Shown here: piece by piece, positions 1 through 10,676 of the stretch | How positions within the stretch are numbered: the first letter of the stretch is position 1 | Layout: each line of letters begins with the position of its first letter | Assembly (NCBI GenBank): GCA_015680685.1 | Contig: MNCI01028359.1 | Location: 24,118 to 65,773, forward strand | Source of the DNA: Gnetum montanum | Lineage: Eukaryota > Streptophyta > Gnetopsida > Gnetales > Gnetaceae | DNA: 41,656 nucleotides | Direction of reading: 5' to 3' | The notes under the pieces: model-generated | What the model was told of the DNA's origin: nothing | Databases searched by the model: none | Seen by the model: only the letters and a program-made list of their open reading frames with translations | Translations under genes and position numbers: made by a program

Positions 1-129
1 AGCTGACTATACTCAACACTTGGAAAAATATGGGCAAAGTGCCACCATTTTGACACTTAGCCATATTTGTAGTCATGGTGCTAAGACCTGAAATTTTGTG
101 GTGTTTCATCCCCAACAAAGAGGAGTTCA

Positions 130-1670
130 TTAGGAAACTGATTTGATAGTAGGCCCTTCTCCTCTTTGTTGTTCCATCATAATCGAGACAAGTGGTCAAC
201 AACCACATTCTCAATTTCCTTTAGATCTACCATCATAAGGTCAAACTCCTACAAGATCACCAACCATCATATGACATGGGGGCTCACCATTGATTTTTTC
301 ATCAAGAACTAAATTACACTATGGTCTATGTGCACAAACACCTTGTAACCAAGCACATAGTGCCTAAAATTCTTCAAGGAAAACACCACTACCATCAATT
401 CTTTCTCTATTATGGTGTAATTTAGCTGTACACCCACAATGCTTCTACTAACATAGTGGATATAGTAAGGATGTTTCTAATCATCCAACTGTGTGAGCAT
501 AGCTCCCAAGACATAATTTGATACATCCATCATGATGTAAAAAGGTCTAAACTAGTCAAGTGCTCATAAAATTGGAGTTTCCATGAGCTTTTGCTTGAGA
601 TGCTAGAATGCATGCTTACATTCCTTAGTCTAAACAAATAGAGCATCCTTCCTTGTTAGCTCCACCAATGATTTAGCAATCTTAGAAAACTTCTCTATGA
701 ATCATCAGTAGTAGCCAATGTGTCTAAGGAATGACCTCACATCTTTGACTATTTCTGGCTATCTGGTAATTCTTTGAATGACCCTTATTTTTTAGGGTCC
801 ACCTCGATTCCTTTTTCAGAAATTCTATGCCCTAGAACAATGCCTTCCTAGACCATCAAGTGGCTTTTTCTACTAATTAAGCCACACACCTATTCAGCAC
901 TTACTCAAGATAGTCCAAGGTTTTCTCAAATGTAGCCCCATAGGTGAAGAAGTCATCCATGAAGACTTCCACCCCACTACCAATTTGTTATTGGAAGATG
1001 CTTAGGACAAGGTGTTGGAATGTTGTAGTAACATTACATAAGCCAAATGACATCTTTCTGTATGAAAAAGTCCCCTAGGGACTTATGAATGTTGTTTTGG
1101 CATGATCCTCTAGTATGATCTAAATTTGGTTATAGCCACTATAACCATCCAAAAAGCTATAGTAGCAATGCCCAAAAATGGTGTCCAACACCTAGTCACA
1201 AATGGCAATGGAAAGTGATCTTTGTAAGTTGCCATGTTCAATATCATGAAATCGATATAGATCCTCCATTTTCCATCCTTCTTTGGCACTATCACAAGTG
1301 GGCTAACCCACTTGCTATCTACAATGGGATAGATAAACCTTGCCTTGAGGAGTTGTTCAATTTTCTCCTTCATGATCTACTTCAATTCAGGGTTCAACCA
1401 CTGCTATGCCTACCTCTTTGGCTTGATGGAAGGATTTGTGTAGATGTAGTGTTGGCATATCCTAGGACTAGTTTCAGTGAGTTCACGATATGACCAAGTA
1501 AAAGTTTTTGACAATTTGTTGACCACCCCCAATATCTTCTTTTTCAACAAAGGAGCAAGGTTGGCATTGATAATAATCATCTTCCCATTATTCAAAAAGA
1601 CATATTCCATTTCAAATAGTAAAGGTTTTAGTCTAAGGGGCTTTTGTTTAAAGCTTTCAAGGATATCCAA
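130..1670 (-). pseudogene. Gypsy reverse transcriptase and RNase H remnant
   Basis: This is the polymerase part of the left gypsy element. The RT starts near 1373 with VPKKDGKWRIYIDF followed by LN.AT.KDHFPLPF, the hallmark fingers region of gypsy RT. The catalytic motif reads VFMDDF at 950-967, the gypsy form of YxDD. The connection region KDVRSFLRHIGYY follows near 700-750. RNase H is recognised by DVSNYVLGAML (about 481-545), and its end by VVVDHLSRL (183-213), a phrase typical of gypsy elements just before the integrase linker. Several stops and frame changes separate these blocks, so no working protein is made. Short plus-strand frames over this stretch are shadows. Confidence 0.88.
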
Positions 1671-1949
1671 CTCTTCCTAGTTGATTTCATCAGGTTCATC
1701 ATTAGAGATTTGGTGATGACCTTGCTCTAGTTCATCCATGCCTTCAATATAGGTAATCATAAGGCTCTTAATTGGTTTCATGCATATTGTTGAGCTACTA
1801 TTAGGATCAACTTTTAGTCACTAGATGCCCTCCTATTTTGTGGTTGTTGTGTATAGGCACCTTTGAGTTTCTGTCACATCAACACACTATCTACATGCTG
1901 TGATAGATGTGCTTTTTATAGATCATAGTTTCAGCACATAGGTACACCC

Positions 1950-3300
1950 TGTGTCATTGTATGTAGTGCATAGAACGTGCTTCCTCTCTATCATTCCAAA
2001 TTCATTTTCCTTGAAAATTTCTAAGAAAGGATATCTAATTTCCAACCATGCATCAATGGTGCTCAACCAAGCCCTTCCCATGATAATTGAAAAGTTTTCT
2101 TTGCAGTTATTGATGAGTGGCGAGGTACCCCTACACTCAACCATACAAATAAGAGCGTCTCATGCATGATCTAGTCAAACTCCAAGGACTAAGTGCTTAC
2201 GCACCTTAATGAAACACTTAAGGTTAATCAATCGTTGTCTTCCCAAACTTACTTGTATTGTCATGGTTATATAGTTAAGTAAGCTTGAGGTATATGATTT
2301 TTATACCTTTTATCTTTTTAATGTCTTATGCTAATAGGGGAAGGTGAAGAGAACTAAGTGACTAACTTCATTAACTAATTACTAACTAAGTTCTAATTGT
2401 CCTAACACCAGTATCCATTCCCGCTTGCCACACACACCTTGAACTAGTGCAACGCTGCTGGGATTACCAAACGCTACTCGTTACTAGGTTACCAAGTGTT
2501 ACACATATGCTTGAAGTGGTCATACTGAGTGCACTTAACTAGGAGAGTCAAGGGTTGAGAGAGATTAATTATCTAGAAAAGCATTTAAACATTTATCCAT
2601 AATTAATTACTATTTAGCTTAGTCCATATGCTACAAGGTTTATCAGAAAGTTTGTCTTTATTTCTGTACACAAATGTGTGCTCAAGTACAATTTTCTCGA
2701 ATAAAGATCCATTCACTTTAAGACTCCTACTATGGGCACATGGAAATTATTCTAACTCTGGAATGGTAAAACTGCAAGAGTTTAGCTAAGGGTCTAAGTT
2801 TAAGTGCCTAGAACAGGGAAAGCCGCCTCTTATTTATAAACATTGCGGCAGGCCATGATATTGCATATGTGATATCATGGGGGTGGACGCGATATCACAG
2901 CTCATCAGTTATCAACAAAAATCACTAGGAATTCAACAAGATAGGATCATCCACAGATGATGGTCACAATGTCCTCCACTAATCCCAAAGGAACAGTGAT
3001 AGCCTGATCTACCAACTCAAAATGAACATTGCTCTTCTTAAGTGGAGGTAGGTTCCAGGCTTTGTACATTTCATGGAAAATCAAATTCACATCAAAACCT
3101 AAGTCCAAAAAAGCCCTATAAGACTCATTTCTAGCAATTTTCAAATCAATTAAGGGACTTTGACGATTAGATCTTTTCTTGGGAAGGTGACCAACCTTAA
3201 TCCAATCTATGATAGCATGGGTCAACATCATGATATGCACTTGGGAGGTGTTTGGTTTGAAGGGACTTCGAATGAGGTTGTAGAGGATGAGCAAGAAGCA
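1950..3300 (-). pseudogene. Gypsy aspartic protease, split by a solo LTR
   Basis: The N-terminal half (about 2913-3300) reads AFLDLGFDVNLIF; DLG stands where active proteases have D[ST]G, and the phrase VPLGLVEDIVTI follows. The C-terminal half (1990-2110) reads SIIMGRAWLSTIDAW, the equivalent of the conserved ILGRP(F/W)L block. A 797-bp LTR with a 5-bp target duplication lies between them. Removing the insert brings the two halves together in the same frame, so the protease was still open across this point when the insertion occurred. The replaced active-site residue and nearby stops show later decay. A second, more degraded copy of this domain lies at 35930-36500. Confidence 0.82.
2106..2912. 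repeat. Solo LTR with 5-bp target duplication
   Basis: The LTR runs from 2111 (TGATGAGTGG) to 2907 (CATCA), 797 bp, and is flanked on both sides by GTTAT (2106-2110 and 2908-2912). No internal sequence remains, so this is the product of recombination between the two LTRs of an element. In the element's own sense it lies on the minus strand: the TATA box is the complement of 2831-2838, and the U3 between it and the LTR edge carries three GATATC/GATATT boxes, two of them 8 bp apart. It belongs to the same family as elements A-D. Confidence 0.92.
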
Positions 3301-3599
3301 AGATCATCATCCACAGATGTATGTGAGGGCTTAAAAGGACTACTGGTTTAGAAGAAAGGTCTTTTTTGGACTTTGTTCTCTAAACCACTCGATTGAGGAG
3401 TTGGTTGTAAGTTAACAACCCTTTTGGCATTTCTTTGTTGTGGATGGGTGGGAATTTCATCCTTCATGGACGGAGTTAGTGGCAATTGAGTTGAGGGTGG
3501 AGGTACAAATGCAAAAGAATGAGGATAGAATGGAAATGGGGATTCTTCTCTTAGAGATTAAGCTCTGTAATAGTTAGGAGGGTAGTAATGGTGTTGAAA

Positions 3600-5250
3600 G
3601 GAGGCATGACTAGAAGAGTCACGTGGAAAAATTAGCTATTGAATGTAGTACCTATATGGATCTAACTACTGGTAAGGGTATTGTTGCCTTCGTGGTGGCA
3701 TCCCCCATGACTATGGATGCCACCAATGCTAGTACTACTTATGAGGTTGGGGTGGAGCTCCACTTGGATAGTAGCCTTACTATTGGTGGAACTACCTATA
3801 GTTGCCTTGGGGATAAGGCAACCTCCTAGGTGCTTATGTTCTTGCCAATCTAGGATTCAATGTATACACCCTAGACTCCTACAAGTGTGACACAAGTAGG
3901 GCAATATCCCTTGGGATGTTCGTATTGGCAAATGTCACATCCACCATCATCATCTATTTTGAACTCCACAACCTGTTCAATCGCAACAACTTTGCCTTTA
4001 CCCCTTTAATGGACATGTTTAGCTTCCTTCATTCTCCTTCGGTCACAATCACTACCTTGTTCTTTGGACTCTTTTGTAATTCTAAGAGCTATTTGGAATT
4101 TCTCGTCTAAAGAATCTCATATTTTATCTACCTTAGCCAATATTTCAAAAATAGATTTTTGGATCAACAAGGTTTTATGTTGCACCACTTCATCAAGTGG
4201 TGCCTCCTCCTCATTATCATAGAACTAGACTTTCCTTTTTCGAATGGAAAGATCTTGGTTTTACTTCTTTGCACTTTCCCTTTTCCACAACTCGCCTTCT
4301 CCTTTGGCCACCTACTCAATCAGCTTTTAGATTTTATAGGCTCTAAGTTCTAAAACTCTCCCTTGGGTATAGACCCCAAGAGTTCTCCTTGTTTCTATTT
4401 GGAGCCCATCTATGATATGGTCAAGCTCCTCCCCTTGAGAAAAGCCATGACTTAAGCACCTATGCAATAGAGAGTAATATCTATCCATGGCTGCATCCAA
4501 AGATTCATGTGTTCCTTGTCTTCACCCTTAGATCTGCTTCCTCAAATTGGACACTCAGGAGTACATTTAATACTTGTCATTGAAGAGCTCAAGCATTGTA
4601 CTCCATCATCTAATTGATTCCAATTCTAAGAACCAATACTAGCTTTCAACCTCCTTAATAAGTGTTTGTGGGAATAGCTTTAGCTTTTTTCATTCATTTT
4701 CAATTTTCTGCAAGGCATAGGCATCATGAAAGGATTGAAAATGGTTTTGTGGATCTAAGTTATATTCCCCTTTAAACTTGGGGATATTGTTCATATCCAA
4801 CCTTTTGATTTTACTATCTTTCACATGCCTTGTTGGAATTCTCGTAGCCTCTGCAATATTCAACATGTTTATTGTTGCAAGCAAAGGCTCATCATAGTCA
4901 TAGCTTTGGTGATTGCCATGATGCCCATGATGTCCTATACTATCCATTCTTTTATGGTGGTGGGCCTCCCTTGATTGCCCACACCCATGGTCTCTACTAG
5001 TTTGGTAGGCCCTACAATCATCTCTGTCCTACTAGCCACTTCCATCATGGTCATGTCCCTTGCAGCTTCAATTAGAGCCAAAGGAGAAAGAAGATGAGGA
5101 CATCAAAGGTGAAGAGGAAGGAGAGCTAGCACCTGCACGGTGCCTACTACCCCCTCTTCTTCAGTCACAACCAAGATCGTTATGCTTGTCATCATTGTGA
5201 TGCTTATCCATGTTCCTACCTTGACTCCCACCTTTGGAGCCCTCCATGGT
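3600..5250 (-). pseudogene. Gypsy gag remnant
   Basis: The minus-strand frame holds a Retrotrans_gag-type domain: IPKFKGEYNLDPQNHFQSF (4760-4830 region), then the LFPQTL, LRKQI and CLSHGFSQGEELDHIIDGL blocks down to about 4380. A low-complexity Ser/His/Gly-rich N-terminus (5000-5250) precedes it. A zinc knuckle CDICQYEHPKGYC lies near 3905-3945; its spacing C-x2-C-x3-H-x4-C is common in plant Athila/Tat-like gag proteins. After it comes a Pro/Tyr/His-rich tail. Stops occur every 30-60 codons. The capsid-like part would package element RNA into particles. The same domain order appears in elements A and B. Confidence 0.83.
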
Positions 5251-5926
5251 CATGGTACTCGTTCTTCCCCAAACTAGGATTGTTTATAGTGGACTATAAG
5301 TTTTGGTTAAGGATCACCTCATCAAGGACAAGGGAAGGAGAGTCAGTGAATTGAGAACCCCTAGAAAAGGGATCCTCTCCTTCTTTCTAGCCTAGTAGGA
5401 ACAAGGGGTTTGTGAACTGTTTTCCCTTCAATGCTTCCTATCGCATCTCCTGTTGTCAATCTTTCTTGTGTTGTGCCTCAGTAGGAAGATAATCCCAATA
5501 GTCGTGGTCTCATGCAATGTATTTAGCATTGAGCCCTTGGATGCCCAATCTCATGAGAGTTTGGAGTAGCATTGCAAGAATTGATCAAATTAAGCAACAA
5601 CACAATGTTTCCCTCCATGTTCCTCCATCGCACTTATTCACCTTGAGCAGGATGAAAGTAAATTCTAGCACATACTCACTAGGATGAGTATATACCACTC
5701 TACATTGTTGGGGCACTAGTGATTTTGACCCTTCACACCTTTGTTGATAGGATGTATGCTCAAACAACAATAGAGATTTAGCCCTATGAGAAGAAGACAT
5801 TTTAGTTTGAAAGAAAAACAATGTGCTTTTACAATTATTATTATTTTTAGTGATTACAACTTTAAGGTTTACTACATCTTTGAATATTTTCACTAACTCC
5901 TAAATAACACACATAACTAACTAAAG

Positions 5927-5944
5927 TCCCTAGCAACGATGCCA
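5927..5944 (-). other. Primer-binding site, tRNA-Asp type
   Basis: On the minus strand, two bases past the LTR edge, the sequence TGGCATCGTTGCTAGGGA matches the complement of the 3' end of plant tRNA-Asp (TGGCGCCGTTGCCGGGGA) at 15 of 18 positions. Such a site primes minus-strand DNA synthesis, and it fixes the element's orientation and LTR boundary. Confidence 0.85.
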
Positions 5945-5945
5945 A

Positions 5946-6724
5946 TGATAAGTAGCAGCAGTCCCTACGCCCAACCGTATGAATCACTAATGCTCACTAA
6001 GCAATCCAATCAAATTCCATTGACTTTAGCTCTCTAAATACACTAAGTCTAAGAAGTGAATCTAACAAATGTGATTGTTGTCTTCTCAATTTCATTTATG
6101 AAGTGCAAGTGTATGGTAAAGTGTAATTGAGGCATATGATTTTTATCATTTAAACTGCCTAAGGGCTAGAAAATAAAGTAATTAAGTGTTTAGATAATCT
6201 AATAACTAACTAATATCTTAACTAATCCTAACATAAGCATCCATTCTCATTTACCGTACACATCTTGAACCACATTACAACGTTACTATGTTACTATGCA
6301 TTAAGCGCTATTGGGATTACCAAACATTAATGTATGCTCGAAATGGTCGTACTTATGTGTATTAATTAATCAATAATTAATTAATTAATTTGATGCATTA
6401 AAGTAATTTGCTCAAATAATAAATGCATTAAGTAAACATTAAGCTAATTCCAAATGCTCTAAGGTTTGTGAAGAAAGCTCATCTTTATTACTGATCACAC
6501 CAAGATGCTCATGTACATCAATATTCAAATAAAGATCCATATACTTCTCTCTCCTAGACACTTGGAAAATATTCTAACCATCAAATGAACAATATGCAAA
6601 AGCTTTGCTATGATACTAAACAATGGATGTCATAAATGCACTTGGTATGCACATTTATATAGGTGATAGAAGATACTACGTCGATGCATATCCTGTTGAT
6701 ACAACCCATGAACACGACTCATCA
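5946..6724 (-). repeat. 5' LTR of the left gypsy element
   Basis: The LTR is 779 bp, from TGATAAG at 5946 (next to the primer site) to CATCA at 6724. It shares blocks with the LTRs of elements A-D, such as the CCCAACC(G/A)TATGAATCA block, the 'gggattaccaa' phrase and the 'ttcatctttatt' block. A degenerate TATA box lies at 6653-6660 (minus strand), only about 65-70 bp from the LTR start. The partner LTR is outside the window, so no target duplication can be checked. Confidence 0.82.
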
Positions 6725-6924
6725 ATAACCCTTGGAATTGAACTTGTAAATCACAAACTACATATTTAACTTAGTTCAATACTATCTCCTTTGCCTAAGG
6801 TAATTCACATTTCTAAATGGTATTCTAAAATCTTTGCATCTAAATATAATATAATGGCCTTGCTCAACAATCTTCAAGTTTAATAATGCCTGGTATACGA
6901 TGCTACCACCATTGCTGCACTCTT
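6725..6924. other. Short spacer outside the left gypsy LTR
   Basis: AT-rich DNA between the LTR edge and the tandem duplication. Nothing recognisable was found. Confidence 0.5.
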
Positions 6925-7640
6925 CACTCTATCTGCAGCTTGAGAACTATACGATGGTTGATACTTTTTCAAAAAAATTAATAGGGATACAAAACGTTGG
7001 ATGGTGTTGACAAAGTTATAGAAGACTAACAAACTAGCAATATTCAATAATGCTGACGTTTTTAATTAATTTACCAGATAAATTCTTAAATGCTTCATTT
7101 TCTTTACAACTCCATTTAGCCTATTCCAATTCGGAAAAACGGTACATGCTGAAAAATACGTTGACAAAAAAAATGATATTTGGAAATTCCCTATCCTTAA
7201 ACATAAAAGTTAGTATGAATTGGAAAATATGGGAGTCAAATATTCAACGGGGAAAGATTATCGAATTCAAATCCATTCAACTTACTCTTTACTGCCGCAT
7301 TCTTTTAAGTCTAATTGCAGCTTGAGAAGGATACGATGGATGATACTTTTTGGAAAAAAATTGACAAAACTTGGTTAAGATTTCTCCACCATAGAAGATT
7401 AGCAAAATAGCAATATTAAACAACGCTGATGTTGTTAAATACCTTCTAGGGCAAATTCTTAAATGTTTTATTTTTCTTGATGACTCCATTTACGCTATTC
7501 AAATTCTGAGAAAAGCGTATGTTGAAAAATATCTTGACCAACCAAAAAATGATACTTTGAAATTCCCTACTCTTAACATAAAAGTTAGAATTACAAATCA
7601 TGGAAAAGATTATCAACTTCGAACCCCTTCAGCAGTAAAT
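6925..7640. repeat. Diverged tandem duplication, two ~370-bp units
   Basis: Unit 1 starts near 6930 and unit 2 near 7310, offset by 373-382 bp. Matching landmarks are 'gcagcttgaga' (6935 and 7317), 'agcaatatt' (7036 and 7409), 'aaattcttaaatg' (about 7080 and 7453) and 'gaaattccct' (about 7186 and 7559). Indels between the units and about 25% mismatch (by eye) show an old duplication. Unit 2 keeps a long open frame; unit 1 has several stops in the same reading. Confidence 0.8.
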
Positions 7641-7724
7641 TTCATCGTTATTCCTCAACATGTTTTTGGCACATTTATTGCCTACAAAATCCATTATCCT
7701 AAAAAAGATCACTCGCTATCATAA
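7395..7724 (+). pseudogene. 109-codon open frame without start codon, unrecognised
   Basis: From 7395, after a stop at 7392-7394, the plus strand is open for 109 codons to a TAA at 7722-7724. There is no ATG in frame. The product would be mixed and soluble-looking, with segments such as LLGQILKCFIFLDD, AYVEKYLDQP and NHGKDYQLRTPSAVNFIV, and a basic tail. I recognise no family. A run this long is unlikely by chance in DNA this AT-rich. The diverged tandem copy upstream encodes a related but broken stretch (ILKCFIFF, AEKYVDKKNDIWKFP). It could be a last exon, a pseudogene or a transposon remnant. Its end overlaps the 3' coding end of the minus-strand gene (7709-7941 side) by 16 bp. Confidence 0.4.
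7674..7679 (-). terminator. Possible polyadenylation signal
   Basis: AATAAA occurs on the minus strand 30 nt after the stop codon of the predicted five-exon gene. The position suits a plant poly(A) signal, but the hexamer is common in AT-rich DNA. Confidence 0.35.
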
Positions 7725-9941
7725 TTGTCATTTCCATCTCTTCCTCCTCTGGATTGCTTCCACTTGTACCACACCCACTGCAGAACTAGCCCACCTAAGA
7801 AAGCATAAGTCTGCATACATAAAAGACATAAGTTAGCAGGTGAAATAAGTTGACATAGTCCTAGACATAAAGCTAACTCTTTATATATATAAGAACATGA
7901 GCCTTTTAAAAATATATATAAGAAAAAACATGAGCATGGTTGCTTAGTTCTGAGATTCCATGGCTGAGCTCATTTAATATTAAATGAAAAAAAAAGTTTC
8001 AAAAAAAAACGCATTACCAATTTAAAAGGTAATAAAGATTGAATTGCATATATAAAATCTACGGGACCACTTTGTATGTACTGATTCAACAATATAAAAA
8101 TAAAACAATATTGAAATAAAAACTAAAATCAAAAACTTTGAATTGTGTATTTTAACAAACAAAATTTCAGGTTTTCTGGTGGATTCATGGAGCAGAGAGT
8201 CTCTTTTATTGGCATTAAGGGTTGCCACCAAACAAGTTTGCCGCCAGCACCTTTAACTGGTAATTTAACTTATTGTGTGTGTTCATCGTTGCACTATGAG
8301 CTCATAGTCTTCCATGCTAACGAGTTTCTGTGTTGAGATGAATACAATAGTCTTGTAAAACTCCTAGAATTCTAACATTTGGAACAAGTGTGTTAAGTCA
8401 GTTACACTACTATTGGATGTCAGTTGGACCAGAAGCAAAAAGAACCAGCATGATAAAATAACAAAAAACAGGAAACCGTAAAGTTAACATGCTTCTCAGT
8501 GTCCTCTGCAATTTCTGTAATTATACATCGTTTGATGCTGTTATGCCAATTGCTTGAGGCTGACAAGTTTTAAAAAATTTAATATTTAATTCTAACAATG
8601 TAAACTATACTGAAACTGGATACAGTAATCAGTTAGCATTCCCACCAATGAGGTAATAGTAAAACATGCAGATTCGTGTTCTTTATCATGCCTGATTTCA
8701 ATGTTCTGATACCGATATATCACTTGTTTGAAAACTTTTTATTGCATAAAATATTTTAATCAGCAATACAGCAACTGCTATGCTTCTTTAAATTATCAAA
8801 TTAGATTACAAACAGACATAGTTTTAAGCAAGGAGTCAATCAAACTACACAATGAAGAATAAAAATGTATTAAATAACCAAAGATTATGATAGGTCATTA
8901 TTTCAGCATTCAGAATCATGCGTCAAGTAACAAAGGATTAAATCCTACTTTATTAAGTGTTACTATATAAGAGCATTTCAAAATCTATCAAGTTTCAATG
9001 GATGTTGATGCTAAACAGATTCCAGAAATATCTGTGACTGAATTTTATATGTCAAAAATAATAAAATAATGCATGACTCACAATTCATGCTAAAAGGCAA
9101 CAGCTTTGTGAGTAGGAATTGTTTTCAACAGAGTGCAAATAGGCACCAAACATTTGTAACATTTGTTCTTGTTAAGATACTAAGAAGTCACCCCACAATG
9201 TATACTAAAGCTAATTTCAGAACCCATTTCAACTCTGTTAGCGTCCTTGTAATGTGTGAAATAAATAAACCATTGTCCTGCGTTTTTAGGTGTTTCTACT
9301 ATCTGCAATTCCTAATTAATATGACCAAGGTAGTAGGACTCATATAAACACACATAAAAATAATTTAAATGTCAAAACCTTTCAGTCTACAGAGCTCTTT
9401 CAAGCAATTGTTTTCCCCGCCTCAAATAAGAGTGGTTGTAAAAACAAAACCATGCTTTTTTGAGTCCCTATAAGGATTTGCAGAAAAGAGGAAAACTACA
9501 GAAAAAAATCCAAATGCAAACAAATATCCTGAGCAACCTACGAAATTTATCTTGTATTATCAATAAAAAAAGGGGACCATAAATACCATGCAACTTCGGA
9601 TGTAGAAAATCGCTCAAGCAGAACTGTAAGGTTTTAAGACAGGATTATGGAATCATTCGCAAATATTACAAAGCTGAAGTGAGAATTTCCTAAAAGATTT
9701 GGCATATGAAAATAAATGAACAAAAAAACAAACACAGTAGGCCGGAGAATGATTATTATGATTTTTTTCTATTTTGTGGGTAACATACCATCCAAAGGGG
9801 ACCTCTGTTTCGCTTTTCTTCCGCCTCATCTTCGATTGCATCCAGTCTGATCGGTTCTAAACGAACTGTAGCCGGCATTCGCACGCGAAAGGGAGCATTA
9901 TTGGTAGCAGAAATATCTTCATTGTTGCTTTCCTGGGCCAT
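7709..9941 (-). CDS. Five-exon gene for a small membrane-anchored protein (predicted)
   Basis: The predicted exons on the minus strand are 9789-9941, 9587-9623, 8234-8256, 8018-8080 and 7709-7810, 378 nt in total, giving 125 residues plus stop. Phases agree throughout (0, 1, 0, 0). The start is AAGATGGCC, a strong plant initiation context. Most splice sites are good, for example ATG|GTATGT, CTTACAG|TTC, TTG|GTAATG and TATGCAG|ACT; the weakest is the donor CTT|GTTTGG of the 23-nt exon 3. The N-terminal 51 residues are polar and charged (MAQESNNEDI, then RLEPIRLDAIEDEAEEK). Residues about 78-108 are hydrophobic and include YAFLGGLVLQWVWYKW, a likely membrane anchor, followed by a hydrophilic tail ending in NDNYDSE. 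I do not recognise the family. Higher GC in exon 1 and the consistent splicing argue for a real gene. Confidence 0.55.
8257..9586 (-). other. Intron 2 of the predicted five-exon gene
   Basis: This 1330-bp AT-rich stretch lies between predicted exons 2 and 3. It starts with GTATTTATG and ends with AATTACCAG on the minus strand. I see no transposon motif and no further convincing exon in it, although a small skipped exon cannot be excluded. Confidence 0.45.
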
Positions 9942-10098
9942 CTTTGAATCGATTAGTTACAATCTTATTTAAACCTCCACTTGATGACTACTTCCCCTAG
10001 CTGCTTCTGGAACTGTTGCCCTCGAAATCAGTCAAAATTGCAGAAGCCAGAGTTTATTGTTCAAGCATAAAACTTAATTCGAGGAGTCAAACATCTAC

Positions 10099-10290
10099 CT
10101 TGGATAATTTACCGTCGTTGGCAGAGTTAGGAGAACATTCTTCAGATAATATCGCTGAATGGCCTTGAGGATGGGGCCTTTTAAAAATCGGCGTGTCCGG
10201 TTTCTTTAAGAAAACATGTCCGGGTTTTGATGATTTCCAAGGTTTTTCTTCGTGAAAATTTGGAGCTTCACATTTTCGCCGTATGGATTC
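10099..10290 (-). CDS. Candidate upstream coding exon, 64 codons
   Basis: The minus strand has an acceptor (ATATTCTAG|GAA), exactly 64 open codons, and a donor (CCAAG|GTAGAT), both in phase 0. The encoded stretch is basic and Pro/Ser/Lys-rich, with segments such as KPWKSSKPGHVFLKKPDTP, FKRPHPQGHS and SPNSANDGKLSK. If spliced to the AG just before the ATG at 9941 it would read straight into the five-exon gene, making that ATG internal. It could equally be the last visible exon of another gene or a chance open frame. No family is recognised. Any further 5' exon would lie past the LINE that begins near 10440. Confidence 0.3.
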
Positions 10291-10676
10291 CTAGAATATT
10301 GTGCGGACCCCGAAAAGAAGTCCTATTAATATTAACAGTGTATCAGTTACAGTAACTGAATAAGTTATAGCGTTAAGGGTTAAGGGGAAGCTGAGAGCAT
10401 GTGAATGAAACTCAGGAACAACTTTATAAATAAACAAGTATTAAAGGAGGAAACCGAATTGGGGCACTACCAAATGTTCACACATATTGACTCATCACAA
10501 GATAGAATGACCTAAAATTAGATGAGGCAAAGAGCTTTCAATTAAGGATAGAGAGAGTTCCAGTGGTGACTCTTCACAATAGAAAGGGAAAGCTTCCTTG
10601 CAGAGATTACTGATGATGAGTGTTACTAGAACGCATAGGTCTTTCCCACGGTCGCAAGAGATGAACCAACTGATAA

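Larger units (their letters stand above)
1..6724 (-). mobile_element. Ty3/gypsy LTR retrotransposon, truncated by window edge
   Basis: Read on the minus strand, the order is 5' LTR (5946-6724), primer-binding site (5927-5944), gag, aspartic protease, reverse transcriptase and RNase H. Integrase and the 3' LTR would lie beyond position 1. The tRNA-Asp-type primer site and the domain order place it with Athila/Tat-like gypsy elements; the clade is inferred. A later solo LTR (2111-2907) splits the protease. All coding parts contain stops, so the copy is dead. It is the only element of this LTR family in the window that shows pol, so its relatives are the natural suppliers of enzymes for the gag-only elements A and B. 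Confidence 0.88.

Noticed and set aside
1215-1493. Plus-strand frame opposite the RT
   Set aside because: It is the antisense shadow of the gypsy RT coding stretch and resembles no family.
3905-3945. Shortened zinc knuckle C-x2-C-x3-H-x4-C as a novel motif
   Set aside because: It is conserved in the gag of the left gypsy element, A and B, but this spacing is familiar in plant Athila/Tat-like gag proteins, so it is not new.
8127-8256. Longer version of exon 3 reading VWWQPLMPIKETLC and onward
   Set aside because: The frame is open, but no donor inside it keeps phase 0 with exon 4; extended use gives a stop before the membrane segment. It remains an alternative if transcripts show it.
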